Shown: positions 24,636 through 39,925, numbered from the stretch's first letter. The stretch: 64,000 nt of DNA from Epiperipatus broadwayi (GCA_028023455.1 JAQFVV010012507.1:3572901-3636900), one strand, 5' to 3'. The notes: generated by a model from the sequence alone, not told the origin. Program-made: numbers and translations.

Positions 24636-24671
24636 CATTGAGGTAGTATCCTGTAGGATATTGGCTCAATG
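24636..24671 (+). ncRNA. conserved hairpin of unit A (possible structured RNA)
   Basis: CATTGAG (24636-24642) pairs with CTCAATG (24665-24671); inside a symmetric 4x4 internal loop (GTAG/TTGG), TATCCT (24647-24652) pairs with AGGATA (24655-24660). The counterpart in unit B keeps the outer stem unchanged and changes two inner base pairs on both sides. Strand and function are not known; drawn on plus by convention. Confidence 0.45.
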
Positions 24672-24897
24672 TAATCCATCTTGTCACCTTTATTTTTACT
24701 TCAAGTCTCATGAAAATATTAAATATGTATTAAATTTATTTTTAAAAACTGAACCTTAATCATATTTTAAATTTGAGTTTGTGAATATTTTAAAACTAAT
24801 GTTGAATATTTTATTTATTAATTATTAACTGAGCTAGAACCCATTTTACTTTATATCATATACTATCTGGAAGTGAAGATGCACTAAGGCACCATTA

Positions 24898-24899
<2 letters not shown>

Positions 24900-24991
<92 letters not shown>
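24900..24991. repeat. (AT)n microsatellite between tandem units
   Basis: About 90 bases of alternating A and T, separating the end of unit A from the start of unit B. Confidence 0.95.
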
Positions 24992-24995
<4 letters not shown>

Positions 24996-27900
24996 GCCCT
25001 TTTGTATGGGTCTCCATAAATTGTTGTATCAATCTGTTAAAAATTTTAAATTTAAGATATATTTAGCTATATGATGTTAATTTTGTTTATAACAATCTTT
25101 CAAAAAGTGTAATTAAAGTAATTTATGAGTATTTGATATGTGAAAATTGTGCTGATGTTTGAGAGAGACGTTTCAATGGGGATGATAATAGTATATGGTT
25201 GGGAAAACTGGCCATGATCAATACTGCATTAATAAATTTAATAAATAAATGTTTAAAGTTAAAGTTTTAAAAAAGACAAGTTAAAATTAAATGCATATAT
25301 TTATTGTTGATAAAGATTAATATTTAATAAGTGGATATAAATATTTTAATTATTAGTAGTACATAATAGAAGATTAATATTTGATTTTAATAATATCAAA
25401 TTATTATTTTAAAAGTTGTTATAAGATATTATTTATTTTAAAAATATTTATTTTTAAAAAATGAAATTGTTAGTTTATTTTTAGATTATTACAAGCGTTT
25501 GTAGCTGTGTTGTAAAACAGATGTTAGTTAGACACATACACACATGCTTGGGAGTTTTTTTTTTAGTAAAGTTGCAAAACTATTTTAAAATTCTGTTATA
25601 AAATTTTATAAGTATTATATTGGCTATCACGAGATAAAAATAAAAAAATAATTAATGTGAAATATTAAATCTGATTTTTAAAATACTGTTTAAAAAAATA
25701 ACGAATAAAAATAGACTTAATTTGTTTATAAAAATAATCTTATAAAAGTTAAAAATGAAATTAAGTAAGAAAGAATATTTTAAAAAAATGTTTAGTGGAT
25801 TTAAATAAACGATAAAGATTAATTTAAGAATTTAATAATGTGATAAATAATAAATATTTAAAAAGTCATTATTTATTTTTAATTCTGTCTTGTTGGTAAA
25901 ATATGTAAATAAGCTAGCAAGTTGATTGTTTAATTTACCAATCAAGTGGGGAGTTTCTTCTGGTATAAAACCAAGGTTCAATTGTTCGGAGGGGGATTGT
26001 GATTGTAATTTTTAAAGTAAAATGTGCTATTAGAAATAGCTAAGTAAAATTATAGACGCTCTCATAATCATTTTAAAATTGTAAGAGAGTAGTTTTTAAA
26101 ATAATTTATAAAAGTTTACCGACAAATATGCAGTGCTAATTTTAATTATAATTTCCTATTGATCGTCTCGATCGAAGCTCAATTTACTATCAAATAGTCA
26201 TGAGGACATTGTATAAGGATAAAATGTATTGGAGACTTTATACTAAAAATTTAACAAACGCTGGATTAACTAGGAGCGTTACTAGATGCATAAAAGTAAT
26301 ATGTTGGACCTTATATAAATTTAAAAGCTGATGGTAATTAATTTTTATAAAACAGATATTTAAAAGAATGAGAAATACTTCTTTATGAAGAAAGTATTTG
26401 TAAATTATAAATCTAAGTATATATCTTGGTAAAGATGGTAAATAATAATGATTACATAAATACTTGCCTTGTTAAGTCTTTATGGTTTAAAAGACTAAAT
26501 TTTGATAATTTTAAAAGGCAAATAAATTGGAAATTTAATGGGTAGAGAAGTAACTATAAGTAAAAAATTATTATATTAGAAAGTCTGAACGCTGGTCGTA
26601 CAGAAGAATCTAAAATTAATCTTACCTAAATATTTGTTAAGGAATGCGCAAATAAAATATACGTGGATATCCAAATCAATTAAAAATAATTAAATAAGAA
26701 CTTTGTAAATTATAGACTAATTCTAAAAATAATAACTTTTAAATAATTTTCCTTTAAAGAAATGAATCTGGATCATATAAACTATTTTAATTATTATTTT
26801 ATTCTTATGGTGGAACTGACTTTGACTTTTATTTTATTTTTTTTAAAAAAAGAACGTTTTCATTTTTTTTTCATAAAAACTTTTAAAAAACACGTGATGT
26901 ACCGGAAAAGGAAGTAATGTTTGGTGAAAATTTGTGCCTAGGAAAAAGAACAATTATGGGTGAAAAGAAGACACTGTTGGATTTTATGTAATATGTTTTT
27001 TATTTATTAACTAACATAAATATTTAATTAATTATTGATTTATTAAAGATAGGAAAAGTACATTTACATTTTTTTTAAAATAATAACTAAATATTAATAT
27101 AACTTTTCATTGCATAAAGTTTATTTTATAATTATACAACACGTAATATTTTAAAGAATAATTGTTGAGTGTAAATGTGAAATTATTTTGAAAACTGTAA
27201 TCCTGGAGGACATCGTGTGACGGACTGTACATTAAAGTATCATTTATGGTAAAAAATTATGTGATAATAATAATTTGATGTATTTACTATGTTTTCTTTA
27301 GATCAACCAAATGTTATTTGATTGTTGAATGAATGTATTAATATTTAAATAATATACATGCATAAGATTAGTAATAACAGTTTTATTTTAATATGCATAT
27401 TTTAAATTGATGATGTAAATTTAGTACAACATAATATGAGAACTTAGAAATAATTATATGATTCTTTCGTGAATAAATTTTAATGTTTCTGTTACAATAT
27501 TAGGAATTAGATTTATTATATTAGTATAAGTTATTTATTTTTTTCCTTTTCAAGTTAGTAAGAGATATAATAAAAATCTATATTTTATTTTTTATTTTTA
27601 TTAGATAAGTAAGTTAATTTTATGTAGAAATTTATATTTTGATTGAAGGTTTATCGTATATAGATGATGAGGTATAAGAGAGTTTGGATAATTATTTTTT
27701 TTTTTAAAAAATTGGTCATCTGTTTTTCTGAAGTTGAATAAGGTTAAAATGATATTTGTAGATAGAAGTTTTAAGAAGGAATAAGAATAACAAGTAAAGA
27801 AGAGTAATAGTTTAAATAGAAAAGAATCATAGAATTTTATTTAATATAATACTTTATAAAATTTGAAATTGTTGAATAATTTAAAATATTATTTTAAAAG

Positions 27901-29317
27901 AACATATACGTATTGCATATTTTGGTAAGACATGTAATATGAAATCACATCGGAATGACATAAATAATTATAATCAATAATTGTTATTATATTACAAAGT
28001 TATATCAGTTTATACATTAATTAATATTTGAGTAATACTGATAGTAAATGTAATACATACTAGTACATTATAATATAAATTGCAGTAAGACTTAAGTGAA
28101 ATAGCATTTTTAATTATTAAAGTTTGTTTATTTACATATATGCTACATGAATGATATCTCACATAAAACCTTTTCTTGTATTAATTGATGACAAATGATG
28201 TTTTATTAAAATTTAAAGTCATAAACTTAATTAAATGTTATTGATAAAACATTTAGGAAATGTATAAATTATCTATTTATGATTCTGGAAATAGTAACAG
28301 TGTAAAAAAACTTGTATTATTATTTTTCCTTATTTTTATTTTTCTTTGGTTTCCACTTTAAATGTAAATAGTGTAAATAAGTTATTTGTTAAAGTTGATG
28401 TAAATAAATTTGTTAAGTTGTTTTAAAATGTGTCGAATTCATTATTTTACACCACAGCATTTGACAACAGATAATTTGAATGTACATAATATTTGCACAA
28501 TATGAATTTATTATTTTATTATTTGAGAAAGAAACACAATATTTTCTTAATATAACTTATAGAAATTGATTGACATTAACATATAATATTACAATGGTCA
28601 CAAAGTAATTATAATGCACAATATAAGAGTATAATATTATTTATTGCCACAAATTGTTAAATTATAAGATTTTGATCTATTTTAAAATTAAGATACTATA
28701 TGGAAATGAAAGACATGTATATGATTTACTTATTTTCTTAATGATTAAAAGTATAATCCAATAGATAAGATTAAGATATACACTAAAGATTATTATTGTT
28801 AGTTATTATTATTGGAATAAGTTAGGTGTATTTAGGTTTGATATTAAATCCCTTATCATTCCTATCTGCACAAATTATTATTACTTTAAGATAATTAGAA
28901 GAACCTGAGATCGTTTAATTATATTTCCTTAAAAAAAGATTGAGATTTATTTATCTATTATTATTAAAGATAGTTCATTTATAAAAGTCATAAGAGTGCT
29001 GTAGAGTTAATAATGAGATAATAAAGAAGTAATAGTATTCTTATGCCATTGAGACAGTGTCTTGGAAAGACATTGGCTCAATGTAAATTCAATTACCAAT
29101 TGTAACTTCACTTCACAGTCTCATGATTTTAGTAAATACTTATTTAATTAGTACATAATATTGAACTATATTAATTTTGATAAGTTTATAATAAATTTGA
29201 TAAGATATAGTATTATAAAATATATTAAAGATAGCTATACATATTTTAACCGAGCATAATGATTTAATTGAGCTAGTCATATTTTAAATTATATTATATA
29301 TATCGAGAAGTGAGGGT

Positions 29318-29320
<3 letters not shown>
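24992..29320. repeat. tandem AT-rich unit B (~4.3 kb)
   Basis: Second copy of the unit described at 19850-24899, same orientation. Matching landmarks are TTTGTGCCCTTTTGTATGGG (24991), ACTGGCCATGATC (25208), CACACATGCTTGGG (25539), AAAATATGTAAAT (25897), a GTGTAAATAAGTTA region (28371), TTCTTATGCCATTGAG (29038) and GAGAAGTGAGGGTACA (29302). The copies have drifted far, with many indels, so the duplication is old. No coding sequence recognised. Confidence 0.65.
29047..29083 (+). ncRNA. conserved hairpin of unit B (possible structured RNA)
   Basis: Outer stem CATTGAG/CTCAATG is identical to unit A. Inner stem is TGTCTT (29058-29063) with AAGACA (29067-29072), internal loop ACAG/TTGG. Relative to unit A, one A-T pair has become G-C and one C-G pair has become T-A, preserving pairing. 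Confidence 0.45.

Positions 29321-29368
<48 letters not shown>
29321..29368. repeat. (AT)n microsatellite
   Basis: Right border of tandem unit B, preceded by GGGTACA. Confidence 0.95.
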
Positions 29369-29371
<3 letters not shown>

Positions 29372-32300
29372 TCAATAAAAAAATATTGGTTATGATTCTT
29401 TGACTGAAAACTTTATGTATATCATTTAAAACTATATTGTTAAAATTAACATAATACCTGAAAGAAAGGATGATTTTGATTATTTTCTTGTTGCATCATA
29501 AGAGTCAAATCAATTTTTTTTTATTAAAATCTTTCCAGTTAAATAAGGCATTTTATTGAAAAAATTATAATAATTAATTATTATTTCTATGTGATTGCTA
29601 CCACCTTTGTTTGAATCTTCTCTTATATTAAATTACAAATGAGTTCCATTTTAAAATTCTTCATTTTTATCTTCCTCTCCAGTCTCAAAGAACATTGGAC
29701 AAAGAGTTTTAAACAATAGTTTTTCTTCCAGTAACTTTTTTAACAGTATTGTTCATATTTAATTCAGATTTTTTATTCATATTATCGGACCTTTAAAATT
29801 TTCTATAGCTTATCTTAATAATCTCTGTTCATTTAATTAATTTTTGCACAAATTTTGATTTTATTAAAACTGCTGTTATGTTTTCCTTAATTTGTGTGAA
29901 CAAATATAATGATAAATTAGATATTTTAAATAGTAAAGTTAATTCTACTCATTGATCTGTTTACTGTAAGAAAATCACTCACTAATTTTTTTAAACCAGT
30001 ATAAACCATGTGGATATTAGTTGTTGTTTGTAATCTGGTGCCAATCAACATTTTTCAAATAATAAATATATCTTGATAATAACTTTCTGCTATCAGAAAA
30101 TTTTTTTTGTTCTACAAGCATTCTAGTCACAGAGACTAATTAAGGTAAACTTATGAAAACTGTAATTATCTGTCCCCATGTTTTGTTTTTATTATATACA
30201 GCATGAAATAAATAACCACTTTTATGTTTTTAATAAAACATCTAAAAATAACTTTATTATTGTTTTCTATGTTAATGGTAAATTTGATAATAGTATGGCA
30301 ATTGTTTAATAAGCAATATGAAAAATATTAGGAGCAGCCTTAGGCAGAATGCCAAATAATGAGAACAACAACCTATCTTAGTCATAAAAATCGTTTTTAA
30401 TCACTGACATTTTTTTTATAATTTTTTTCAAAAAAAATTTGACAATGTTGAAGAAACAAGTCTGTAATTAATCATAATATATCTGACTACCAAAAAAAAT
30501 TGCAATTAATAAACAATATTTAGTTAAACTCACCACAAATAAGGAAGCTCAATAACCTTCTAAATTTTACTTTCTTCATCACTGAAACTTTGGTTATAAA
30601 AATCAAAACTTCCCAAACTATTATAAGAAAGAAATTTGTATGTTTAGCATAAGGTGACATTTGTGTTAAATGCAGAGGCGAACTTTCATCTTATGTTAGA
30701 AATGAAAATCATTTTCTTAATCTTATCAAAGATAATGACTTAATTGAGAATAACCAAAGTGTTTATGATGAAGTCTTTGAAGGTTTGAAAAATAACAAAA
30801 TACTGCAGTTGTGTTGAGTTTAAATGCACCATTTTATTTATCAAATAAATATTTCTTTTCAAATGAGAATATATAAAGACATTAGGATTATCTATGGACT
30901 CATCAATTCCTCCAACATTGGCCTGCATTTTTATGAAAAATTTCAAAAATCATTATTTTTAATCATTATAAACTCATTTTTACAAGTGACACATTTTGAT
31001 AATACCTTTTTTGCTAATCCCATGACAATATTACTCTTGGTGGTTTTCTTAATTTTTTTAAACATATTTCAAATTAATATCAAATTTACTATGAAAATAG
31101 AAAATGGTAATCAAATTTTTTTAGGTATTTAATTAAAATAAATACCATCATTTTTTGTCATGTGCTATATATAGAAAATGAATCTGCATTAAAAATATAT
31201 TGTACTAATCAGACCTGGGGTCTTACAGATCTTGCTCACTCAATGTACACTGCTCCAGTTGTGTGATCAAATGTACCAAACTGATTATTTCTATTTACCC
31301 TATATATATGTTTTTAACGAGAGCTTACCTATATTTATCACTATAATTCAATCAGCAGTTAGCCAATGGAATAAATACATGATGATAAAATATTTATAAT
31401 TAATGAGTACTAATCATTTTAAACTATAGCATTTCATTTTTATGTCATAAATCAACCCTCACTATTATTATTATTATTCGTAGACCAATATTACCCATAA
31501 CTGCTAGTTTTTAATCTCTCTTTTCATAAATAATTTTTATAAATGAGACACACATACATCTATCACTCAACTTATAAAATTTAATAACTATTTTGGAGTG
31601 CCAAGAATAAAGAAAAAAAACCAATTTAATAAAAACTAACAGTTTTTATAAACATTTCTTTGCAGATACAGTAATATTTTTTTAAAAAAATTTAAAAATG
31701 TATATACACAAAATTAATCAATATATATATATATAAACAATTTATACATTCACAGACATAAAAAATAAACAAAAAAATATTAATAAACAAAATAGCACAC
31801 TCTGTCTGAATTTTGAATTCATTTAAGATTATAGTTCAAAGTATGTACTATCTCAGTTTTTTCTGGGTCTGCTGTTATGTGCACACATACCCTCCATTTT
31901 TTTAATGTCACAGTAGATGCTTTTATTGTTTAACAGTTGGTCATTTATTATAATAAAAAAGACTGAAAAAAGTTTTTCATTTTCTTAGCTTTTGTGCAAA
32001 TGTATATGTTCTTTTTCAAAATTAACTTGCATACATATAAGTGAAATAATAATGTATTTGTCTGCAGGAATGACTTGTTGGAAAGCATTGGCTATAAAAA
32101 TTCATTTTTACTGGTATTCCTTTATTATCTCCCCTCTCTTCTTTAACAGATTATTTAAATAAAACTTTTTGCAGATTGAGACATTTTTAGAAACAGGCCC
32201 GCCATCCATTCTCAGGCAGTGCATGCAAAAAATTGGTTGCCTTTTAACTCATAATTATTATCAATGGTTTTAAACAGCAACTTGCAACATCAAATAATTC

Positions 32301-34021
32301 TCTTTTTCTTGTAATAAGTTTGAATCCTTCACTCTTGGTCTGCTGCAGATAGAAAAGAGAACAATTAAAGAAACTCATTTTTATAGCCCAAATCTCTCCA
32401 TTATATGATAGACCCATGCTGACAAAATAATAAAAGTTTCACTTTAGAATATGGTCTTTAATTTGGGAAAAAAATAAATCAACAACCTTAACTTTTTATT
32501 GATGAATAAAATCTATTTATATGCTAACAAAAAAGATAAGTTTAACTTTAAAAAAGTTAGTTTTTAGAAGAAAAAATGTTATTAGTTTATATAATGTTTC
32601 TTGTTCTTTTTTTTTTCAAGATTTAATAAAGCTTGAATAACTGTATTTATTTGGATTACAGTAGTGTATAGACATACAGGATTTTACATATATTTTGATT
32701 ACGCAACTTAAACAATTAAAACATAATTTTAAAATATATAATTTTAAAATTCTTTTTTTTTCTCTCTCTATTAAAAAAAATACCACTTTACTTTTAATGA
32801 TGTGGAAATTACTGGATTTAAACCAATGTACCATAATGTTATGGTACAATATAGAGGTTTTTTCTCATCATTATCAAACTTAATTATTTTTATGGTTCGT
32901 GCACTGTTAGAGTAATAAAATACTTTCTGATAATGAAAGTATTCATCAAGACATATCTACTATTAAACAATGCTGTTGACAATGATTTTGACCATAATAT
33001 TATTAATAAGACAAATAATAAAAAAATAATAATAATTCAGGGAATTGAGATTATTTTGCCTTACTTAAAAAGAGTCATTAATATTATTGAGAATATTTAT
33101 AAAACAGTAAGATTAATATAGTTTATACTACTTTTAAAAAACAATGAAGTATTTTTATGTCACAAGGATAAAATAACTGCAAAGAATTATCAAATTTATG
33201 ATTTTATGTGCTGGGTCTATTTACCTTTATACATGAAGTGGATCTAACCAATCATAGAATTAATATTAGAAACAAAAACATTTATTTTTAAGTCATTTAT
33301 GTACCTATTAAATTAAAATCCATCATATCAATTTCAATAAAACATATTCTGGAAAAATATTGATCAAAATAATCAGATTTTATTAGGAAAGCTATAAAAA
33401 TATTATTACTATATCTTTTATTAAAAAAATAGAATCACTACTCAAATCAATACAAATTTGCAAAGCAATAACTTATAATAACTGTAAAATAGTATTTATT
33501 ATATGAGACATACACTTCAATTATTTATCAAGAATGTTTGTATGCAAATTACAGCATATATTGGCATTTTTAAGTGTGTTTTATTTTAAACTTGACAGAA
33601 ATATTGAATGACTACTTCAAAGTAATACAAATTATTAAAATAATTCTTACACTCCTACTATGATGAAGTTGCTTATTCATCATTCTGTAAAATAATTGGC
33701 ATCATCATGGTAGCAAATTTATTATTTTAAAAGGGAAGATGTCTTTGTAATATTAAGAATAAAAAATATTTCTTCTCAAGATGGTTTTATGTAAAATAAA
33801 ATCTAAGTAAAATATAAAATAGATTATATTTGTCAACATTGACATTTCTAATATTTACCATGATTATCATATAAAGAAATAATTATTTCTCTAAACTTAT
33901 ATGGTGGAACATGTTACTTTTCTTAACTAATATATAAAATTTCTACTTTTTGATTCTGTATTATAATTTAAATTAACATTAGATTACTGTTTTACACTGG
34001 CTAATAAAATAAATTTATAAA
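29369..34021. other. AT-rich region, one possible coding remnant
   Basis: Mostly featureless. Between about 30640 and 30970 the plus strand reads, in one frame with two stops close together, GDICVKCRGELSSYVRNENHF, then SVYDEVFEGLKNNKILQLC, then MHHFIYQINISFQMRIYKDI. The density of Cys, Asp and Glu is unlike the surrounding A/T noise, so this may be a relic of a gene or transposon protein, but I do not recognise the family. A perfect 9-bp palindrome, GTACCATAATGTTATGGTAC, lies at 32828-32847. Confidence 0.35.
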
Positions 34022-34525
34022 TAATATAGAAAATGTGGTGAGGTATGTAGTGGAGATGTTAAATTGTATTATTCTGGTAGTAATAAAACATTTTATGGAG
34101 TTGGCAGTGCTGTTAAAAAGAAAATTTGAAATATTGTGGCAAAGGTAGATTGTATTGACACTAGATTGATGATGATTAGCATAATCACAAACATTAGGAA
34201 TTTGATACCCATACAAGTTTATTGCCAACTACCAGTCATGATGATATTGAAATTGATGACAAATATAAAAAGGTATAGGGAATTATATAGAAAGAGAAGA
34301 AAAAATACATGTATGTTCCTATTGGATGATTAGAATGTTAATGTGGGAAAAGGTAAGAAAGCAAAAATTGTTAGAATTTATATTATTGAAAAAAGAAACA
34401 AAAGTGATAGCCAGTTAGTACAATTTTGTGAGGAGAATGAGTTTGCAATTGCAAACACTTTAAAAATTAAATTAAAAAGATTGTTTACATGGAAAGCACT
34501 GAGTGATAGAGAACATTGCTATTAA
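34022..34525 (+). pseudogene. RTE endonuclease fragment
   Basis: Middle part of an RTE endonuclease on the plus strand. It reads CGEVCSGDVKLYYSGSN, FYGVGSA, then across frame breaks ISIITNIRN and IPIQVYCQLP, RYRELYRKRR, LLDD-stop-NVNVGKG (a degraded GDFNAKVG metal-site motif) and LVQFCEENEFAIANTLKIKLKRLFTWK. Homology ends where the DYIL and SDH motifs should follow. It is closer in wording to the common LVEFCEENEF type of RTE endonuclease than the copy at 18.9 kb. Inactive. Confidence 0.85.
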
Positions 34526-34549
34526 TCATTCACATTCTTTTTCTAGTGC

Positions 34550-34892
34550 TGATATAAATTCTGCCAACTCCACTAACTAATTTATCATCACCAGAATAAT
34601 ATAATTTAGCATCTCCACTACATACTTCCCCACATCTCTTCCATCTCATTTCACTTAATCTTATAACATTGATATTATTTATACTCATTTCTTTTTTAAA
34701 AAATTTTGTTTCTCAGCTCTTCTTAATGATCTAACATTCCATGTACCAACTCTCAATGTGTTTCTTCTCAATGAATGAACTTTATAAAATATTTTCAGCT
34801 TTACAACCTATAGTATCCTCATGTCTACTTAAACCATCCTTAGCAACAGTCTCAACACCAAACTTAATAACTCTTTTAGACAACCATTGAAA
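34550..34892 (-). pseudogene. RTE 5' end and endonuclease N terminus, inverted
   Basis: On the minus strand this reads the extreme N terminus of the same family: GTWNVRSLRRAEKQNFLKK, then, one frame over, NINVIRLSEMRWKRCGEVCSGDAKLYYSGDDKLVSGVGRI. The first motif carries the catalytic Asn region. The CGEVCSGD-KLYYSG segment also occurs in the neighbouring plus-strand copy, so the two endonuclease pieces overlap and face each other. Upstream (34800-34890) the frame ...VIKFGVETVAKDGLSRHEDTI continues, which is probably the element's pre-endonuclease region. Confidence 0.8.
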
Positions 34893-34894
34893 AA

Positions 34895-35155
34895 AATAAA
34901 AGACTAAAGTAGAGTTGGGCTGGACATATTGCTAGAAGAGATAATAATAGATGGACAATTGAAATCTTAAACTGGATTCCAAGAGATTGTAAGAGACACA
35001 GAAAGAGACCACATAGGAGATGGATGGATGAAATAAGAAAATGTGCAGGGATGATGTGGAGAAAAGAAGCTAAAAATCTGAGATGAATTGAACTTGTAGA
35101 GATCTTCATCCTGCAGTGGATTGATAATGGTTGATGATGATGATGTAATAAAACA
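34895..35155 (+). pseudogene. RTE C-terminal region and 3' end
   Basis: Reads WAGHIARRDNNRWTIEILNW, then RDCKRHRKRPHRRWMDEIRK, CAGMMWRKEAKNLR and the terminal ILQWIDNG, followed by TGATGATGATG. This is the same 3' end as the element at 16613. It abuts the inverted 5' piece, with all of the reverse transcriptase missing between them, a layout typical of 5' inversion (twin priming) during LINE insertion. Confidence 0.85.
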
Positions 35156-37631
<2,476 letters not shown>

Positions 37632-37764
37632 CAAAGTATTCTCCACCATTTTGTTTATAAGGAGAGCCCAACAACACCATTGACACAACCAAGTGCTAAA
37701 CGAAGTCAGATAATATGGGCAGCTACCAATGCAAAGTGTTCTAATTATTTTGATCATTGTTCAA

Positions 37765-38345
37765 TCAATAACAAAATAAAATATCATTAGAAATCAAAAT
37801 ATCAAGCATATTAATAATTAGAAAATGATCAGGGTTGGGTAAAAAAGCAAAAATCACATGACCAAAAAAGATTACATTATGCCACAATCAAATAAACATG
37901 CAATTTTTCTCTACCTGGGCTTAATCAAATAAAATCAAATATCTCTAAAAATCAAAATATCAAATATATTAAAAATTAAAAAATGATTGGAAGGGTAGTA
38001 AGTTCATCACATAACTACAATTCCCCTTCTGAAACCAAATAACAATAATAAGGTATTGGACTTTTAAAATATATTCAAATTAATGTAAGAATGATAGCTA
38101 AAAAAATTACATAAATTAATACAAGAACAAATGTGCTTAAGCTAAAAAAATTTAATATTTTAAATCACAAAAAATGATCCACATAAAATAATTTCAATTT
38201 ATTGTGCTTAAATTAATCCATTTTACTTTTAAAATATGGTGGTAATTATGTAAATATAAGATTGACAACCAAAAGAAAAAATGCATAAACTAACACAATA
38301 AGAAATGTGCTTAAGTTAAAATATTCTAATACTATAACTAAATAA
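37765..38345 (+). repeat. local repeat family, forward copies
   Basis: At least three partial copies of a module containing AGAAATCAAAATATCAA..ATATT, then CTTTTAAAATATA, CAAATTAATGTAAGAATG and ATGTGCTTAAG.TAAAA: about 37780-37880, 37945-38160 and 38220-38345. Related copies lie at 39775-39925 (forward) and 40030-40450 (reverse). No coding content; probably fragments of one unidentified mobile element. Confidence 0.65.
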
Positions 38346-39289
38346 AAAAAAGTAAATCATATCTATCTTTTTTATCAGTCTTTCTATCTGCTTAATCATT
38401 TATGGTCTTTATCTGTTTATCTATCTACCTAACTACCTGTCTTTCTCTATGTTTACCTGTATATCTGTCACCCTTTCAACAATGATTATATAATTGGCCA
38501 AATGAGTTAAAAATCAAAACTTTTAATTGGCCAACTCACAACTTTAACAAAATCAATTGTTAAAATAGATTCACTTTTAATAATATAAACATGTTAGTTT
38601 CGTTTGTAAAAAGTATATTAATAATTTGTCAGATTATGAAAGTAAACGAGTCTTTTCAAAAATAAAATTTGATTTATAATTTAAAAAATATTCAATAGCA
38701 GTGAAATTAAAAGTAACCACTATTTGACCAACCAAAAAGATTTGTGTCGTAATCTTTTTTTTTCACTTTTATGTTACAATAAATATGTAGCAATAAATAA
38801 ATAATTATTGGTAACATCTTAATTATTTTTCTAAAATAATTTGATTTTCAGTATTATTTTATCAATAATAATTTGTAATTCAATTCAAATATTGTTTAAA
38901 ATGTTGTAAACATTCGTTTATCATTTTCGAAATAAAACACAAAACAAACATAACTTTTTATTTTTTGACAGCCATTTTCCTTTCTGACAGAAGTTTGACA
39001 GCCAATAAGATTCAAGAAAAGGTGGTGAGAAGGTGGTGCTTTGGTTTTGTTTGACATATATGGTCATTTTTATTGATTTTTTACTTGTAAAATAATTCTG
39101 AAGAGGGCACTATCTTACAGAACTTTTGATTTTCTTTTCAATGATGTATCATATGTATATGTGGGATAAAAAGTAGCCGATTTAGAGTGATGTCAAATCT
39201 TCTCATTTTTGTTAGGAGTCAGGCAGTTGAAAAATTAATTATTTATTTATCTGTTTTTAACTAATTATTTATGCATCCAACCATTCATT

Positions 39290-39600
39290 TACCTATCTAA
39301 CCAACCACCCATCTGCTATCTATCTGTTTAACTGTCTGTCTATCTATCTACTAGATGACTATCTATCTATTTGATTTTCTATCCTACCTATTTATATGGT
39401 TTTCTAACTATCTATTCATTTAAGTATCTAACCATGTATTTAACTATCTAGCCAATCACTTATCTATTTATCTCTCTATTTTTACATGCCTCTATTTATC
39501 TATCTATCTATCTATCTATCTGGTTTTTTTCTATCTATATATCTATCTAACTGTCTTTATATTATCTATTTATTTATGCATCCAACCATGCATTTCATTA
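39290..39600. repeat. (TATC)n tetranucleotide tract, imperfect
   Basis: Interrupted CTAT/TATC units across about 300 bases, densest at 39494-39550. Frequent interruptions such as TAACCA imply an old array. Confidence 0.85.
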
Positions 39601-39774
39601 TCTAATCAAACACCGATTCATTATTTATTTTGCTGTCTACTTATCCATTTAATACATTCTTATTTATCTAATATTACTATTAACAAAAAACACAAAAATC
39701 ACTTTATAAAGAATAATATTGATTTTCAATAGCAAGTGAACCTCTTTTAATTGATTAAAAAAGTTCAAATTTAT

Positions 39775-39925
39775 TCTGGTAAAGTATGTTACTTTTAAAA
39801 TATAATAGCAGAAGAAAAACTGGTTCTGGGATTAACATAAAAGTGTTAGTGTAATTACATGACCAAAAGAAAAATAAATAAATATCTCTAGAAATCAAAA
39901 TATCAAGTATATTATTGTATAATAA
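39775..39925 (+). repeat. local repeat family, further forward copy
   Basis: Carries TTACTTTTAAAATATAATA, TGACCAAAAGAAAAAT and CTCTAGAAATCAAAATATC, matching the copies near 37.8-38.3 kb. Confidence 0.6.

Larger units (their letters stand above)
19850..24899. repeat. tandem AT-rich unit A (~5.05 kb)
   Basis: First of two head-to-tail, diverged copies of a noncoding unit. Landmarks shared with unit B in the same order are TGTGCCCTTTTCTATAGGTC (19857), GCTGGCCAT (20073), CACACACATGCTTG (20396), AAAATATGTAAAT (20774), a GTGTACATAAATTG region (23852), TTCTTATGCCATTGAG with a hairpin (24627) and a GAAGTGA end (24871). Unit A is longer than B, partly through an (ATT)n tract and a palindromic AT tract. 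No ORF over about 60 codons is shared between the copies, so it is unlikely to be protein-coding. Identity of the unit is unknown. Confidence 0.65.

Noticed and set aside
19736-29368. LTR pair of a second giant element
   Set aside because: The two units are directly adjacent with only (AT)n between them and no internal region, target duplication or gag.
39290-39600. CRISPR-like array
   Set aside because: Interrupted tetranucleotide microsatellite without spacers; eukaryotic context.
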